Source: Chlorobiaceae bacterium (lineage in GTDB: Bacteria; Bacteroidota; Chlorobiia; Chlorobiales; Chlorobiaceae). From it: 64,000 nucleotides of DNA. Shown piece after piece: positions 26,374 to 35,928 of the stretch. The notes beneath the pieces are model-generated. The model searched no databases, was not told the origin of the DNA, and saw only the letters and a list, made by a program, of their open reading frames with translations. The translations under genes were made by a program, and so were the position numbers. The number at the start of each line of letters is the position of its first letter. The stretch's first letter is position 1. Location of the stretch: the NCBI GenBank assembly GCA_012972825.1, contig JABDHL010000001.1, forward strand, positions 1-64,000, in the 5' to 3' direction.

Positions 26374-27350
26374 AAAGTACGCAATGGAAACGTTTAGCAA
26401 TTCTTGTGGCAGGTTTTGTACTGAGTATAGTTTTTTTATGGCTGGCCTTGCGTCAGGTAGATCAAGCTGGATTACACTCAGCTTTTTATTCTCTCCGGAT
26501 TTTCTCTATTTTTTGGTGTGCTATTTTTCTTGCTGCGGGTGTGGCGATGCGTTCAGTACGATGGGGCACCATTGCCAGACTAGGATGGACAGAACAAACA
26601 CATTTTTTTAGAGCATCAACGCTTGGTGTCTTTTCTAATCTGATATTTCCCATCCGGGCTGGTGAAGTTGTTCGTGTTTTCACACTTACAAAACTTAATG
26701 GAACTTCGCTAACTCTCCCGATAGCCAGTGCATTGCTTGACCGCCTTGCCGATCTCTTTATGCTACTGTTGGCAGCACTTGTAGTTTATTGGATTTCCCC
26801 AATTGGAACTCTTGTGGGAAGTTGGATGTCCACAATGTTCATAGTCGCCTCTACCATACTTGTACTTGTTGCATTGTATGCAAGGAGTTCCGGTTTTGGG
26901 GAAGCGTTAGTAACCTCTTTGCTCAGTCGCACTCTCAGGCGTTGGCCTGTTCGCCCCGACCTGTTTTTATCAGAATTCAGAACGGAACTGCACCATCTTC
27001 TTAAGGGCTTGTTCTCTTTAAGGCTTGTTACTATTGTCCTTGTTATCATGGTGCTCGACTATGCAGCATTTAAGATGCTCTTGGATGCTTTCCAGCTTCA
27101 TCTTGCACCCGAAGCACCACTTGTTCTCTGGGTCTTTCTTGCCGCAGGCTCAGCCCTTCCCTCTGCACCCGGCTATGTTGGAGTCTATCAGGTAGCTGCC
27201 GTATGGGCTCTCTCTCTTTTTGCGGTACCAGCCTCAGTTTGCGTAGCACTTGCCACAACACTGCAATTGACCATACTTGTTGTTTCTGTTTTGATGGTAG
27301 GTCCCGGTGCATGGAGTATCTGCCGTCGAGCACTCAACACTTCCAAATGA
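26370..27350 (+). CDS. UPF0104/AglD-like flippase-type membrane protein
   Basis: The 326-residue protein has about eight transmembrane helices. Typical family sequences are present: FSNLIFPIRAGEVVRVFTL near residue 90, ASALLDRLADLFMLLLAA, and the C-terminal SALPSAPGYVGVYQVAAVWA. The family (lysylphosphatidylglycerol synthase transmembrane region, UPF0104) includes proteins thought to flip lipid-linked sugars or phospholipids. It starts by ATGA overlap with the methyltransferase gene, forming a GT2-methyltransferase-flippase unit. The substrate is unknown. Confidence 0.8.
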   Translation: MKSTQWKRLAILVAGFVLSIVFLWLALRQVDQAGLHSAFYSLRIFSIFWCAIFLAAGVAMRSVRWGTIARLGWTEQTHFFRASTLGVFSNLIFPIRAGEVVRVFTLTKLNGTSLTLPIASALLDRLADLFMLLLAALVVYWISPIGTLVGSWMSTMFIVASTILVLVALYARSSGFGEALVTSLLSRTLRRWPVRPDLFLSEFRTELHHLLKGLFSLRLVTIVLVIMVLDYAAFKMLLDAFQLHLAPEAPLVLWVFLAAGSALPSAPGYVGVYQVAAVWALSLFAVPASVCVALATTLQLTILVVSVLMVGPGAWSICRRALNTSK

Positions 27351-27369
27351 TAATGAAGATAATGTAACA

Positions 27370-28226
27370 ATGAAGATAGATACCAGACATAAAATTAAGC
27401 TTGCATCAATTGCCTACAGAATTGTTTCTCTTGTTCGCGTAGTTTGGGTAAATCTGATGATGTTATCATCAAACGTGGAGGAATCTTATGGGATATTGAT
27501 CTTCATGAGGGAATTGATTTTTCAATATTTTTTCTTGGAGGATTTGAGCCCAGAACTCTAAAGCTATACAAAAAGCTACTTTGTGGAAGGGATGGCGAAA
27601 TTGTTATTGATATTGGTGCCAATATTGGGGCACATACCTTACCATTAGCGCAACTGGTTGTACCTTTAGGTGATAAGGTCTATGCATTTGAACCAACGGA
27701 CTATGCTTACGGCAAATTATTGCGTAATCTAGCGCTCAACCCTCTCATCACGGGGGACGGGGTAGAGGCAGTTCAAGCCATGCTTGTTGCAGAAGATGGG
27801 GTTAGTGTTGATCATGAAATTTATTCCAGCTGGCCCTTAGTAAACGGACGCACTCTTCATGCCGATCATCAGGGAGAACTCAAAACTACGAAGGGAGCTC
27901 AAGCGGTTTCCTTTGATTCTTTCGTTCGTATGCAAGGGATTCAACGCATTGACTTTATCAAGCTTGATGTTGATGGACATGAACCTGATGTATTGAGAGG
28001 TGCTGAGCTGAGTTTGAGAAGATTTCATCCGACAATTTTAATGGAGTGGTCGCCGAACCTCTTTACTGATGATGCTATGAATGTTGCGCTGTCAAGGTTG
28101 CTCGAAATAGGATATGAGCTGTTTGATGGCACATCGGGCAAGTTTATCTCTGGTGGCTCTAAAGAGCTTGATCGAAGAACCCCCCACAAAGGATCGTTGA
28201 ATATTCTTTTAAAGATGCCAAAATAA
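27370..28226 (+). pseudogene. FkbM-family methyltransferase with an N-terminal frameshift
   Basis: From the ATG at 27370 the frame is open but after about 25 codons becomes nonsense (VNLMMLSSNVEESYG). The second frame at the same place reads the expected GKSDDVIIKRGGILWDIDLH, so a one-base indel lies near 27440-27450. From there the protein is a complete FkbM methyltransferase: VIDIGANIGAHTLPLA, VYAFEPTDYAYGKLLRNL, RIDFIKLDVDGHEPDVLRGA. FkbM enzymes O-methylate sugars. A shorter protein from an internal start at 27444 (ATGGG, out of the native frame upstream) would lack only the leader and might be active. A sequencing error is possible. Confidence 0.7.
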
Positions 28227-28238
28227 ATAAAACAAAAC

Positions 28239-30101
28239 ATGGCGCAACCGCAACTGATAAAAAACATTGTAACATCTTTCTTTAGTTATTTGGTGCTTGC
28301 ATCGGGAGTTCTCACAGGTTATTGTATTGGTCTAAGCAGTATCGGTCAGTTTTTACCTCGACTACTCGCAGTAGGGACAGTTGTCTCTTTTATTTTTGCG
28401 GTTTATTTTTCCCTTCATACTTCGCTGATAAAAAATGATGGCTCTAACAACATCTTTTTTCTTTTTTCTCTTTTTATTTGTGGAGCAGCACTTGCAAGCT
28501 CAATTTCAGCACCTCCTCTTGGGCATATGGCTGAAGATCGTTTTGCGAGATTTATTCCTTTTTCCGATGCAAATGGATACTACCAGCAAGTTTTAAACTG
28601 GCCTGATAAGAGCTTGGATTCATGGAATTCGAGGCGTCCCATGAATGCTGTGCTTAATATTTTAGAATTTAACATAGGCGGATCAACCTTATTAGGTATG
28701 ATTTTGCTTAGAGTGTCGTTGGCAGCTTTCGCCATTGTGGCATTCATTACAGCTCTTGCTCGGCTTGTTGGCCGTTCATCGGCACTGTCTGCAGGCTTTG
28801 CCCTTCTTATCTGGACTTGGCCTTACGCATCAAGCATGCTTTCAGAAATCAATGGTATCACAATTTCTACAGCTGGATACGCATTGCTTTTGATCGCATT
28901 AGCTGAGAAAAGTAAAAAAATAGCCTGGTTGGGTTTATTTTCTTTAGTGCTGGCTTATGCCTTCAGGCCATATAACCCCTTGATGCCAGGTTTCTTTGCC
29001 TTTTTTGTTACAATTATTATGGGTCAAAACTGGCATAAAGCCTTTAACAAAGCCATTCTTTCTGCGTTTGCATGTACAGCACTTGCATTTGTAATACCGC
29101 TGATAATATATGTTGCCTATGGTAATCCTGATGGAGGTATAAACACAAATACAGGTTCTACTGTTCTTGGGCTTGCTCGTGGAACCGACTGGGATGAGGC
29201 CTCTCGATATATTGAATCAAAAACTCCAAACCTCTCAGAAAGGCAAACTAATGCCCTAATGTATGAAGAAGCTTTTAAGACAGTGCAAAAAGATATAAGA
29301 CCAATGGGAAAAGCGATAATGAATAACTCGCTTCAAGCACTTTTTGTGCCCCAACGAGAGTTTGGGTTTACAATGGGATTTTCAAGAAATATTCCTGACA
29401 GTGCTAAAAAAACTCATGCAGGTATGATTCGTTATCTTACAACCACACCATCCATTTGGTTGTCTTCTCTGTTTATGCTTATCAGCTCTGTGTTGATTAT
29501 TAGAAACATGAGAAAAGGAACAGTTTCTGATGTTTTATGTGCTATTACTGCACTCGTATTTATTTCTATTGCCCCATTTATTTTTCAAGATGCTGGTTGG
29601 CGGGTAGTTGCGACACTCTATCCAGGTTTTGCCCTGCTCATAACAGCTATACCCATGAGTATCAGGTATAGGCAAAAGAAGGGGATCTCTATTGAAAAAA
29701 TTCCAGGAGAAACTCCCTATCCATCATATCTACCAATGGCTTTAATTGGGTTTGTGCTTATTGCCATACCTTATCCAGCAATTTCTCGTTTTCTTTTCAA
29801 CGATGCCAAGTCAGAAGCCCAGACAGTAACAGTTGATGTAAAAAATGATGAAGTCGCACATTGGACAGGTCTTAACCGTGCAGTAATCTCAAGTAAGGAA
29901 ATGCTTGCTTGGTCAATTGACGGTGGGTATAAAGATTTGTCTGCATTTATTCAGAAGTATGGCAACTCGTTAAGACAAGTACGTCGTGAAAATGGCAAAT
30001 ATGTTCTAATATATCAGCCAACGCAGGATATGCATGATCGTCCTGTTTTATCTAAAATCCCATGGATAAAACTTCAAACGATGCCGCAAATAGTGCAATA
30101 A
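28239..30101 (+). CDS. Large polytopic membrane protein, GT39-like layout
   Basis: The 620-residue protein has about 11-12 hydrophobic segments over residues 1-490 and a C-terminal soluble tail of about 90 residues. An acidic, polar loop after the second or third helix (GHMAEDRFARFIPFSDANGY) and the general layout resemble membrane glycosyltransferases or O-antigen ligase/polymerase-type proteins, but I see no decisive motif. It follows the FkbM gene by 12 bases and is the last intact gene before the decayed patch. The specific function is not assigned. Confidence 0.55.
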   Translation: MAQPQLIKNIVTSFFSYLVLASGVLTGYCIGLSSIGQFLPRLLAVGTVVSFIFAVYFSLHTSLIKNDGSNNIFFLFSLFICGAALASSISAPPLGHMAEDRFARFIPFSDANGYYQQVLNWPDKSLDSWNSRRPMNAVLNILEFNIGGSTLLGMILLRVSLAAFAIVAFITALARLVGRSSALSAGFALLIWTWPYASSMLSEINGITISTAGYALLLIALAEKSKKIAWLGLFSLVLAYAFRPYNPLMPGFFAFFVTIIMGQNWHKAFNKAILSAFACTALAFVIPLIIYVAYGNPDGGINTNTGSTVLGLARGTDWDEASRYIESKTPNLSERQTNALMYEEAFKTVQKDIRPMGKAIMNNSLQALFVPQREFGFTMGFSRNIPDSAKKTHAGMIRYLTTTPSIWLSSLFMLISSVLIIRNMRKGTVSDVLCAITALVFISIAPFIFQDAGWRVVATLYPGFALLITAIPMSIRYRQKKGISIEKIPGETPYPSYLPMALIGFVLIAIPYPAISRFLFNDAKSEAQTVTVDVKNDEVAHWTGLNRAVISSKEMLAWSIDGGYKDLSAFIQKYGNSLRQVRRENGKYVLIYQPTQDMHDRPVLSKIPWIKLQTMPQIVQ

Positions 30102-30259
30102 TTGATGACTTATCTTCGCAACTTTAGGATTTGTTCTGATTTTTATGAGAATCCAATTCAGGCTCCAGTTTGACATCAAACATGCCAAATTCTTGCTCCT
30201 CCAACTCTTTTTTTTGTTTTAAGTTCAGCTGCCATCCATCCATCTTAACTGTTCATTCT

Positions 30260-30901
30260 ATGGCTTATCTGCATGGGCTTGACTATCATCACAGGTTTAC
30301 CTTCCGACTCATTCTATGAATTGATATTACGCTTAGCTAAACTTTTATTACTCTGTTCCCTCTAACTTCTTTGAAGAGGCGAAAATAGATGGGGGAGGGA
30401 AGATACTCGAGATTGGAGGCTGAGATGGAATAAGTCAGGCCTGGTTAAAAAATAATCTCAATAGTTCATTGCTATGTAATTGATCCTTCAGCTCAAGCTG
30501 CTGACGTTGCTTCATCTAAAGGAATCAAACTACTACAGTGTGCCGCAGTATTACTTTCGCTTGAAACGAGTAGTTTTGATGTCGTGGTATTTTGCTTTTG
30601 TCTTTCCCCTTGTGACCGTGATGATTTGTTTCGAATTGCAAGCCAAGATAAGCCCGTATTGCGTTCACCTCGCCGGCTTAAAATTACGGGTTCCTTTCGT
30701 CAAAAACCACGTGTAGATTCATATCATCATCTTCCGTATTTAAAAAGTTATAAAATGGATTATAGAGGTTTATTCACTTGGTATCCTAATTATGAATGTA
30801 TGACACATAAAGTCAGGCATCATGTCGAGCAAAAATATACTTATTCTCAAGTCGAATGGGTAGCAGTTTCAGTATTAAAGAAGCAAAGTCACGAAGCTTA
30901 A
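30260..30901 (+). pseudogene. Decayed SAM methyltransferase gene
   Basis: Pieces of a class I methyltransferase can be read across at least three frames. They are ILEIGG with a stop right after (near 30398), then VIDPSAQAADVASSKGIKLL, then SLETSSFDVVVFCFCLS, and finally a long in-frame tail (VDSYHHLPYLKSYKMDYRG to VEWVAVSVLKKQ, ending at 30901). Order and spacing are those of a normal enzyme (motif I, acidic loop, post-I), so this is one gene with several indels and nonsense changes. It follows the 28239 gene by about 160 bases, in which I see nothing else. Confidence 0.65.
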
Positions 30902-30903
30902 TC

Positions 30904-30957
30904 ATAAATCGAATTACACTTGGTACAGTACAATTCGGTTTACCCTACGGAATTGCT
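30904..30957 (+). pseudogene. N-terminal fragment of an aldo/keto reductase
   Basis: The 18 codons read [18 protein letters not shown], a characteristic beginning of aldo/keto reductases found in surface-polysaccharide loci. The reading ends at a junction with a fragment of the flippase gene at about 30957. Only the first strand and loop survive, so the gene is dead. Confidence 0.6.
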
Positions 30958-31228
30958 CATAGCCAGAGCACTGTATAAAAGAGCTGATGTTATCATCTTC
31001 GACGAAGCCACCAGCGCACTCGACAACAAAACCGAACAAGCCGTAATGCAATCAATAGAATCCCTGGGCCAAAACCTAACAGTCCTAATAATCGCCCACA
31101 GACTAACCACCCTACAAAACTGTGATCAAATAGTAAAACTCGGCGATGGAGGAATAAAACGAATCGGAACGTATCAAGAAATAGTAGGGGAGGACAACCA
31201 ACTAAAACCTAAGTTGAGCTATTCGTAA
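30955..31228 (+). pseudogene. Duplicated 3' end of the ABC flippase gene
   Basis: This stretch encodes [20 protein letters not shown] followed by [17 protein letters not shown] and [14 protein letters not shown], nearly identical to the last 85 or so residues of the flippase at 21601-23418. DNA identity is very high (for example GTTATCATCTTCGACGAAGC is shared exactly), with scattered mostly synonymous differences. It lacks the transmembrane domain and Walker A. It is a truncated second copy that could exchange sequence with the intact gene. Confidence 0.9.
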
Positions 31229-31444
31229 TAATCAAGACAGTTCAGAGTGCCATAAAATGCAAGAAACTCAGAGCGAAAGCTGAAATGAGCAAAAATCATG
31301 ATCTGAGACATTGAGAAAAGCCAGTTTTCTTCGTGAATCATCTGGCAAGCATACGTTCGGCCCTACATCAACACGGTTTTTGCTCTTTCTGAGCGTACCT
31401 CTCCCATGATAAACGAGGCTCTTTCTCCCGTCAAGGCTGGTTTT
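31229..31444. other. Flank between flippase fragment and transposase
   Basis: About 216 bases with no gene. It probably contains the 3' end of the IS element, but I found no terminal inverted repeat matching the other side, so the exact boundary is not assigned. Confidence 0.4.
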
Positions 31445-32766
31445 TTAACCGGTCATTGCTGGCGCACTCTGACAGGCTGCAAACAAACGATCGAGCTGTA
31501 ATCGTTCATAAGTAGCTCTTGGTACTTTCATAATCAGTTTTCCTGCATGGCGGACAATCTTGCCTGCCGTATCAATGAGCTGACGACGGATGGTGTCAGC
31601 GTAAACGCTCACTGAAATGACCGGTGCACTGACATCTTCCTTGAACGCCTCGAACAGGTTATGGCTCACACACATCAGATAATACCAGGCAGTGTTAGCG
31701 GCAAAACGCTTGAATGGTAACTGCTCATGCCCAAAGTTTTTCAGCGCTCTGTTGGCCAGTTCATCAGCGCCCCGTTGATGATACTCGGCAAGAATATGAT
31801 GAGCTGACAGAAGATGACCTTGGTCAGCCTTACGGAGCTGTTCGTCAATTTGGCCACCCATTCCGAGGTTCGTGATGATGATGTTATCTTTGACCAGGCC
31901 CGGCAAAGCCAACTGCCTGCCATGCTGGATCAAGCGGCTATAGATGGTTCGGCGGGCTTTGTGCCACCCACCCTGTCTGGTTTTGAATTCAGTATACTCC
32001 CAGATCTCTCTTTTATCCTTGGAAGAAAAAGTCTGCCTGTCTGTGGCCAACCCTGCGGCATTCATGACATTGGGATAGCCTTGCCACCACAGTAATAGCC
32101 GACCTTGAGGTACTCCATGATTTCAAACAACTCATGATCAAAAAAGCCAGCATCCATTCGTACGATAATCGGTACATCGGCACGATACTCTTTTCTGATT
32201 TTCTCAACGATATAAACCAGCATGCTATCGGCGGTATCACCATGATTGGAGTGCTTCTTGCCGCCCCGGAATACGGCGTCAACAAAGTATCGGCCCCAAT
32301 TCAGCTGCAGGGGTTGGAAACCTTTGACTTTTTTATAGGTCGGTTGTACTCCGTGCCGTTTGGGAGCATCATCATTGTCGAGCACCATGCTATCCATGCC
32401 GAGCATAATGACCTTCGGCTTTGTAATCTTGAGTCTCCAGATGAAGAGGTGCTGCAGCAGTCGCCGAAAAAGGTATCCACGCACAAATGAAAACTTGCTG
32501 AACAATCGTTTGATCGTATGAGACGAAGCCAGATTGCTGCTGCCAATGACTCCGGCATAACCCTCATCTGCCTTGAGATGATCAAACCAGGTGATATGGC
32601 GACTGGTGCCGTCCATGAAAAAACAGAACAACTGAACAAACAACTCAGTGATGGCAAGACCTTTGCTGTTTTTGCGCATTGAGCCAAACCATCGATCAAT
32701 CAGAGGCAGAATCTGGATGTTGCGAATATATGCCTCAAACAGGGCCAATCCGGCTCTACCGGTCAT
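31445..32766 (-). mobile_element. IS1380-family transposase with a frameshift
   Basis: On the minus strand, 32766-32062 encodes the N-terminal half. It includes a first catalytic Asp in MLGMDSMVLDNDD and a second in VPIIVRMDAGFFDHELFE. A second frame, 32065-31445, encodes the C-terminal half with the likely catalytic Glu in RGADELANRAL. Together they give about 440 residues, the usual single-frame size of IS1380 transposases. The two frames meet at ATGA (32062-32065), so one or two bases were gained or lost, or a programmed shift exists. Terminal repeats were not found by eye. The element lies in the decayed patch immediately before the legionaminic block. Confidence 0.8.
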
Positions 32767-33015
32767 GCGTTCATCAGTTGGCTGAATTGCACTGATTTTC
32801 TGTTCCTATTTATCCTGAAACCTTGTATCTTTTGTCATGAAGCTCTCTACCTATTGGGTTGGGTTATATTGGGTGGTAATTTCGACGTTACCCATTTCAA
32901 TATAACACTTTAGCCGTTAAGTTGAGAGCTTTTTTTATTTCTTATCGATCAACTTAGGTAAAAGTAAAAAATCTCAGCACATAGAAAACTACCAACTGCC
33001 AACTATTTTCTTCAA
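32767..33015. other. IS flank and two GCCAACT-type heptads before legB
   Basis: This region holds the upstream side of the transposase gene and an imperfect inverted repeat around GGGTGGTAA/TTACCC (32870-32895). Two heptads, ACCAACT and GCCAACT (32991-33004), lie 11 bases before the legB start. The heptads match the family flanking the four-helix gene. Confidence 0.5.
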
Positions 33016-34023
33016 ATGCTTCCTAACTCCTCAATATTAATAACCGGAGCAGACGGTTTCATCGGCTCACACCTGACAGAAGCCCTAGTACGAGCTGGCC
33101 ATAAAGTCCGTGCCTTTGTTCTCTACAACTCCTTCAACTCATGGGGCTGGCTTGACCATTGTGCTCTAGACGTTAAAGGAAAGTTTGAGATCTTCTCTGG
33201 CGATATACGTGATCCGCATGGAGTCAAGGAAGCGATGAAAGGGTGCGATGTCGTTTTGCATCTAGCAGCACTGATTGCAATTCCATATTCATACCACTCT
33301 CCCGACACCTATGTAGATACCAACATTAAGGGTACACTCAATGTCCTTCAGGCAGCTCGTGAACTTGGAGTTAACAGGGTAGTGCATACTTCAACGAGCG
33401 AGGTTTATGGTACAGCGCGTTTTGTCCCCATTACTGAAGAGCATCCCATACAAGGGCAGTCACCATACTCAGCTACTAAGATAGCTGCAGATCAATTGGC
33501 ATATTCATTCCATGCATCTTTTGGATTACCGGTAGTGATCGCACGTCCCTTCAATACCTACGGCCCTCGTCAGTCTGCACGTGCCGTTATACCAACAATC
33601 ATTACACAGATTGCTAATGGGAAGCGACAGATAAAACTTGGCGCAGTATCTCCTACGCGCGATTTCAACTTTGTTCATGACACCGTCGCAGGATTTATAG
33701 CAGCAATGAATTCAGATAAAGGCTTAGGCCACGTTGTTAACTTCGGTAGCAACTTTGAAATTTCTATCGGCGAAACAGTAAAGCTTATTGCTGAAGTCAT
33801 GAAAGCAGATATTGAGATTATAACGGACGAGAATCGAATACGTCCCGAAAACTCTGAGGTGGAAAGATTATGGGCCGATAACACCAAAGCAAAAGAACTC
33901 TTCGGTTGGCAGCCAAGCTATGCTGGTCGTGAGGGTTTCAAACGAGGTCTTGCTGAAACAGCAGAATGGTTCTTGGATCCAGACAATCTTAAAACGTATA
34001 AGTCAGATATCTACAATCAGTGA
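33016..34023 (+). CDS. legB: LegB-type UDP-GlcNAc (or GDP-GlcNAc) 4,6-dehydratase
   Basis: The 335-residue SDR protein has the NAD motif SILITGADGFIGSHL at the N-terminus and the catalytic STSEVYGTARFVPI and YSATK (Tyr-x-x-x-Lys). The substrate segment FNTYGPRQSARAVIPTIITQ is typical of LegB. It performs the first committed step of the legionaminic acid pathway, making a 4-keto-6-deoxy sugar nucleotide. It overlaps the next (broken) aminotransferase gene by four bases. PtmE downstream suggests a GDP-linked substrate, as in Campylobacter. Confidence 0.85.
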   Translation: MLPNSSILITGADGFIGSHLTEALVRAGHKVRAFVLYNSFNSWGWLDHCALDVKGKFEIFSGDIRDPHGVKEAMKGCDVVLHLAALIAIPYSYHSPDTYVDTNIKGTLNVLQAARELGVNRVVHTSTSEVYGTARFVPITEEHPIQGQSPYSATKIAADQLAYSFHASFGLPVVIARPFNTYGPRQSARAVIPTIITQIANGKRQIKLGAVSPTRDFNFVHDTVAGFIAAMNSDKGLGHVVNFGSNFEISIGETVKLIAEVMKADIEIITDENRIRPENSEVERLWADNTKAKELFGWQPSYAGREGFKRGLAETAEWFLDPDNLKTYKSDIYNQ

Positions 34024-35214
34024 ACGTATTGAGCACTCAAACCTCATTATCGGATCAAGTCATCGCAGCTATTCGAACTGTCATTGGTTCTGACCCAGGG
34101 GTTCTGCATGAACCAAGCGTTAACGGTAATGAGTGGCTCTATCTTAAAGAGTGTCTCGATTCAACTTTTTTCTCAGCAGTTGGAAAGTTTGTAGATCGCT
34201 TCGAAGCCGATCTGGCAGCCTTTACTGGTGCAAAATATGCGGTTGCCGTGGTCAATGGTACAGCAGCTCTGTAAATCGCCTGAGTTAATCTTGGTGATGA
34301 AGTTTTGATTCCAGCGCTTACCTTTGTAGCTACAGCCAATGCAGTGACATATTGCGGAGTTACTCCACATTTTGTCGATAGCGAAGAGCGGACTCTTGGT
34401 GTAGATCCTATAAAGTTGCGTGACTATCTAAAAAGCAACAGAGGAGCGTGCCGGTCGGCGTATAAACTGTACAACCGGTCGAATCATTCGAGCCATTGTG
34501 CCAATGCATACCTTTGGACACCCATCAGATATTGATGGGCTTATGGCAGTAGCACGCGATTTCAATCTTATAGTTGTCGAAGATGCAGCCGAGTCACTGG
34601 GTAGTTACTATCAGGGACAGCACACCGGAACCTTCGGATTAATGGGTACATTCAGTTTCAATGGAAACAAAACCATCACCACAGGTGGTGGGGGAGCAAT
34701 TCTGACCAATGACCTGGAACTTGCTCGCCATGCAAAACATCTCACAACAACGGCTAAGCAGCCACATGCTTGGGAGTATCGGCACGATGAAATTGGTTAC
34801 AACTACCGTATGCCTAACATCAATGCTGCTTTAGGTTGTGCGCAGTTGGAGCAACTTCCATATATGCTTGTAGCAAAAAGATAACTATTTCAGCGTTATC
34901 AATCAGAATTTTCTTCAATATTTCAGCGTTATCAATCAGAATTTTCTTCAATATCTGGTGTCAGGCTGATGGTCGAACCAGAGCAATGTCAAAGTAACTA
35001 TTGGTCGCAAACTCTCGTACTTGATCCAGAACAGGCTGATCAACGTGACGCTCTTTTATTAGCCACCAATAATACAGGTATTATGACGCGTCCTGCATGG
35101 ATACTTATGCACGAACTTGCAATATTCAACACTTGTCCTTGCATGGAGTTAGCAGGAGCAGAATCTCTTAGGAAGCGGTTAATTAATATACCGAGTAGCT
35201 CAGGGTTTAATTAA
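34020..35214 (+). pseudogene. legC: Inactivated LegC aminotransferase
   Basis: A LegC-type PLP aminotransferase can be followed across the whole span but is broken several times. Two in-frame stops occur near 34272 and 34281, right after FTGAKYAVAVVNGTAAL. A frameshift near 34440-34490 separates VDPIKLRDYLKS from PMHTFGHPSDIDGLM. A stop follows at 34882 after LEQLPYMLVAKR, and a 33-base tandem duplication lies at 34888-34953. The PLP lysine region (FSFNGNKTITTGGGGAIL) is present. No active protein can come from it. The enzyme normally transaminates the LegB product. Confidence 0.9.
34888..34953 (+). repeat. 33-bp tandem duplication in the legC pseudogene
   Basis: Two adjacent identical 33-base units begin with TTTCAGCGTTATCAATCAGA at 34888 and 34921. 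The length is a multiple of three, so the duplication alone would not break the frame. It lies just after the stop at 34882. Confidence 0.9.
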
Positions 35215-35231
35215 AAAAGGAGTGTAAAAAA

Positions 35232-35928
35232 ATGGCAAATAAACAAAGCACGGCAGATATATGGGAAAATATATTTCGCGAAAATGAATGGGGAAAGTAT
35301 CCTCCGGTTTCTGTAATAAAGTTTATCGCAAAAAACTTTTATAAAGTTGAAGACAGAAGTAAGATAAAAATACTGGAAATTGGTTCAGGACCAGGCGCAA
35401 ATTTGTGGTTTATGGCTAGAGAGGGATTTACTGTTTATGGAATAGATTTTTCAAAAAGTGCGTGTGATCGATTGGTTAAACGATTTGAAAATGAAAATCT
35501 GTCAGATAGAATTGGTGGGGGGGGGGGTGTTTATTGGCGATTATGAAGAACAATTGCTGGAGTTTGAAAATGGATTATTTGATGCTATTGTTGATGTAGA
35601 AAGCTTGTGCTGTAATTCTTTTGAAAAAAGCAAGAGAATTATAGATATCTCGCTTGAAAAATTGAAAACAGGCGGTAAAATGTTTAGTCAAACATTTAGC
35701 GAGAAAACATGGGGGTTTCAAGATATATTAGATATTGAGTATCATGCAACCTACCCTAATGAAGGCCCTTTAGCCTCAAAAGGTTATGCTCGGTATACTA
35801 CAAGAGAGGATATTGAGAAATTATACAAAACTAATAACAGTGTTATAAGTAATATAGAGTTATGCGAAATACATCAAAATAATGGAAAGTTAATTAGTGA
35901 ATGGATAATAGAAATTGAAAAGTTATAA
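35232..35928 (+). CDS. SAM methyltransferase split by an 11-G tract (phase-variable candidate, OFF in this sequence)
   Basis: The first frame (35232-35546) encodes motif I ILEIGSGPGANLWFMAREGF and the acidic YGIDFSKSACDRL, then runs out of frame after a run of 11 G. The second frame (to 35928) carries the rest: FIGDYEEQLLEFENGLFDAI and VDVESLCCNSFE, with the C-terminal FSEKTWGF. Removing one G (10) or adding two (13) restores one protein of about 231 residues. AAAAAGGAGTG is a good ribosome-binding site. Poly-G-switched methyltransferases are known in Campylobacter legionaminate/flagellin loci. A homopolymer sequencing error cannot be excluded. Confidence 0.8.
35517..35527 (+). repeat. Poly-G(11) tract in the methyltransferase gene
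   Basis: Eleven consecutive G lie in an otherwise AT-rich gene, exactly where its reading frame breaks. Slipped-strand mispairing of such tracts is a standard cause of phase variation. Confidence 0.95.

Noticed and set aside
31210-32926. 9-bp direct repeat TAAGTTGAG as target duplication of the IS
   Set aside because: The adjacent ends show no inverted repeats, and nine bases is longer than expected for IS1380, so it is probably chance.
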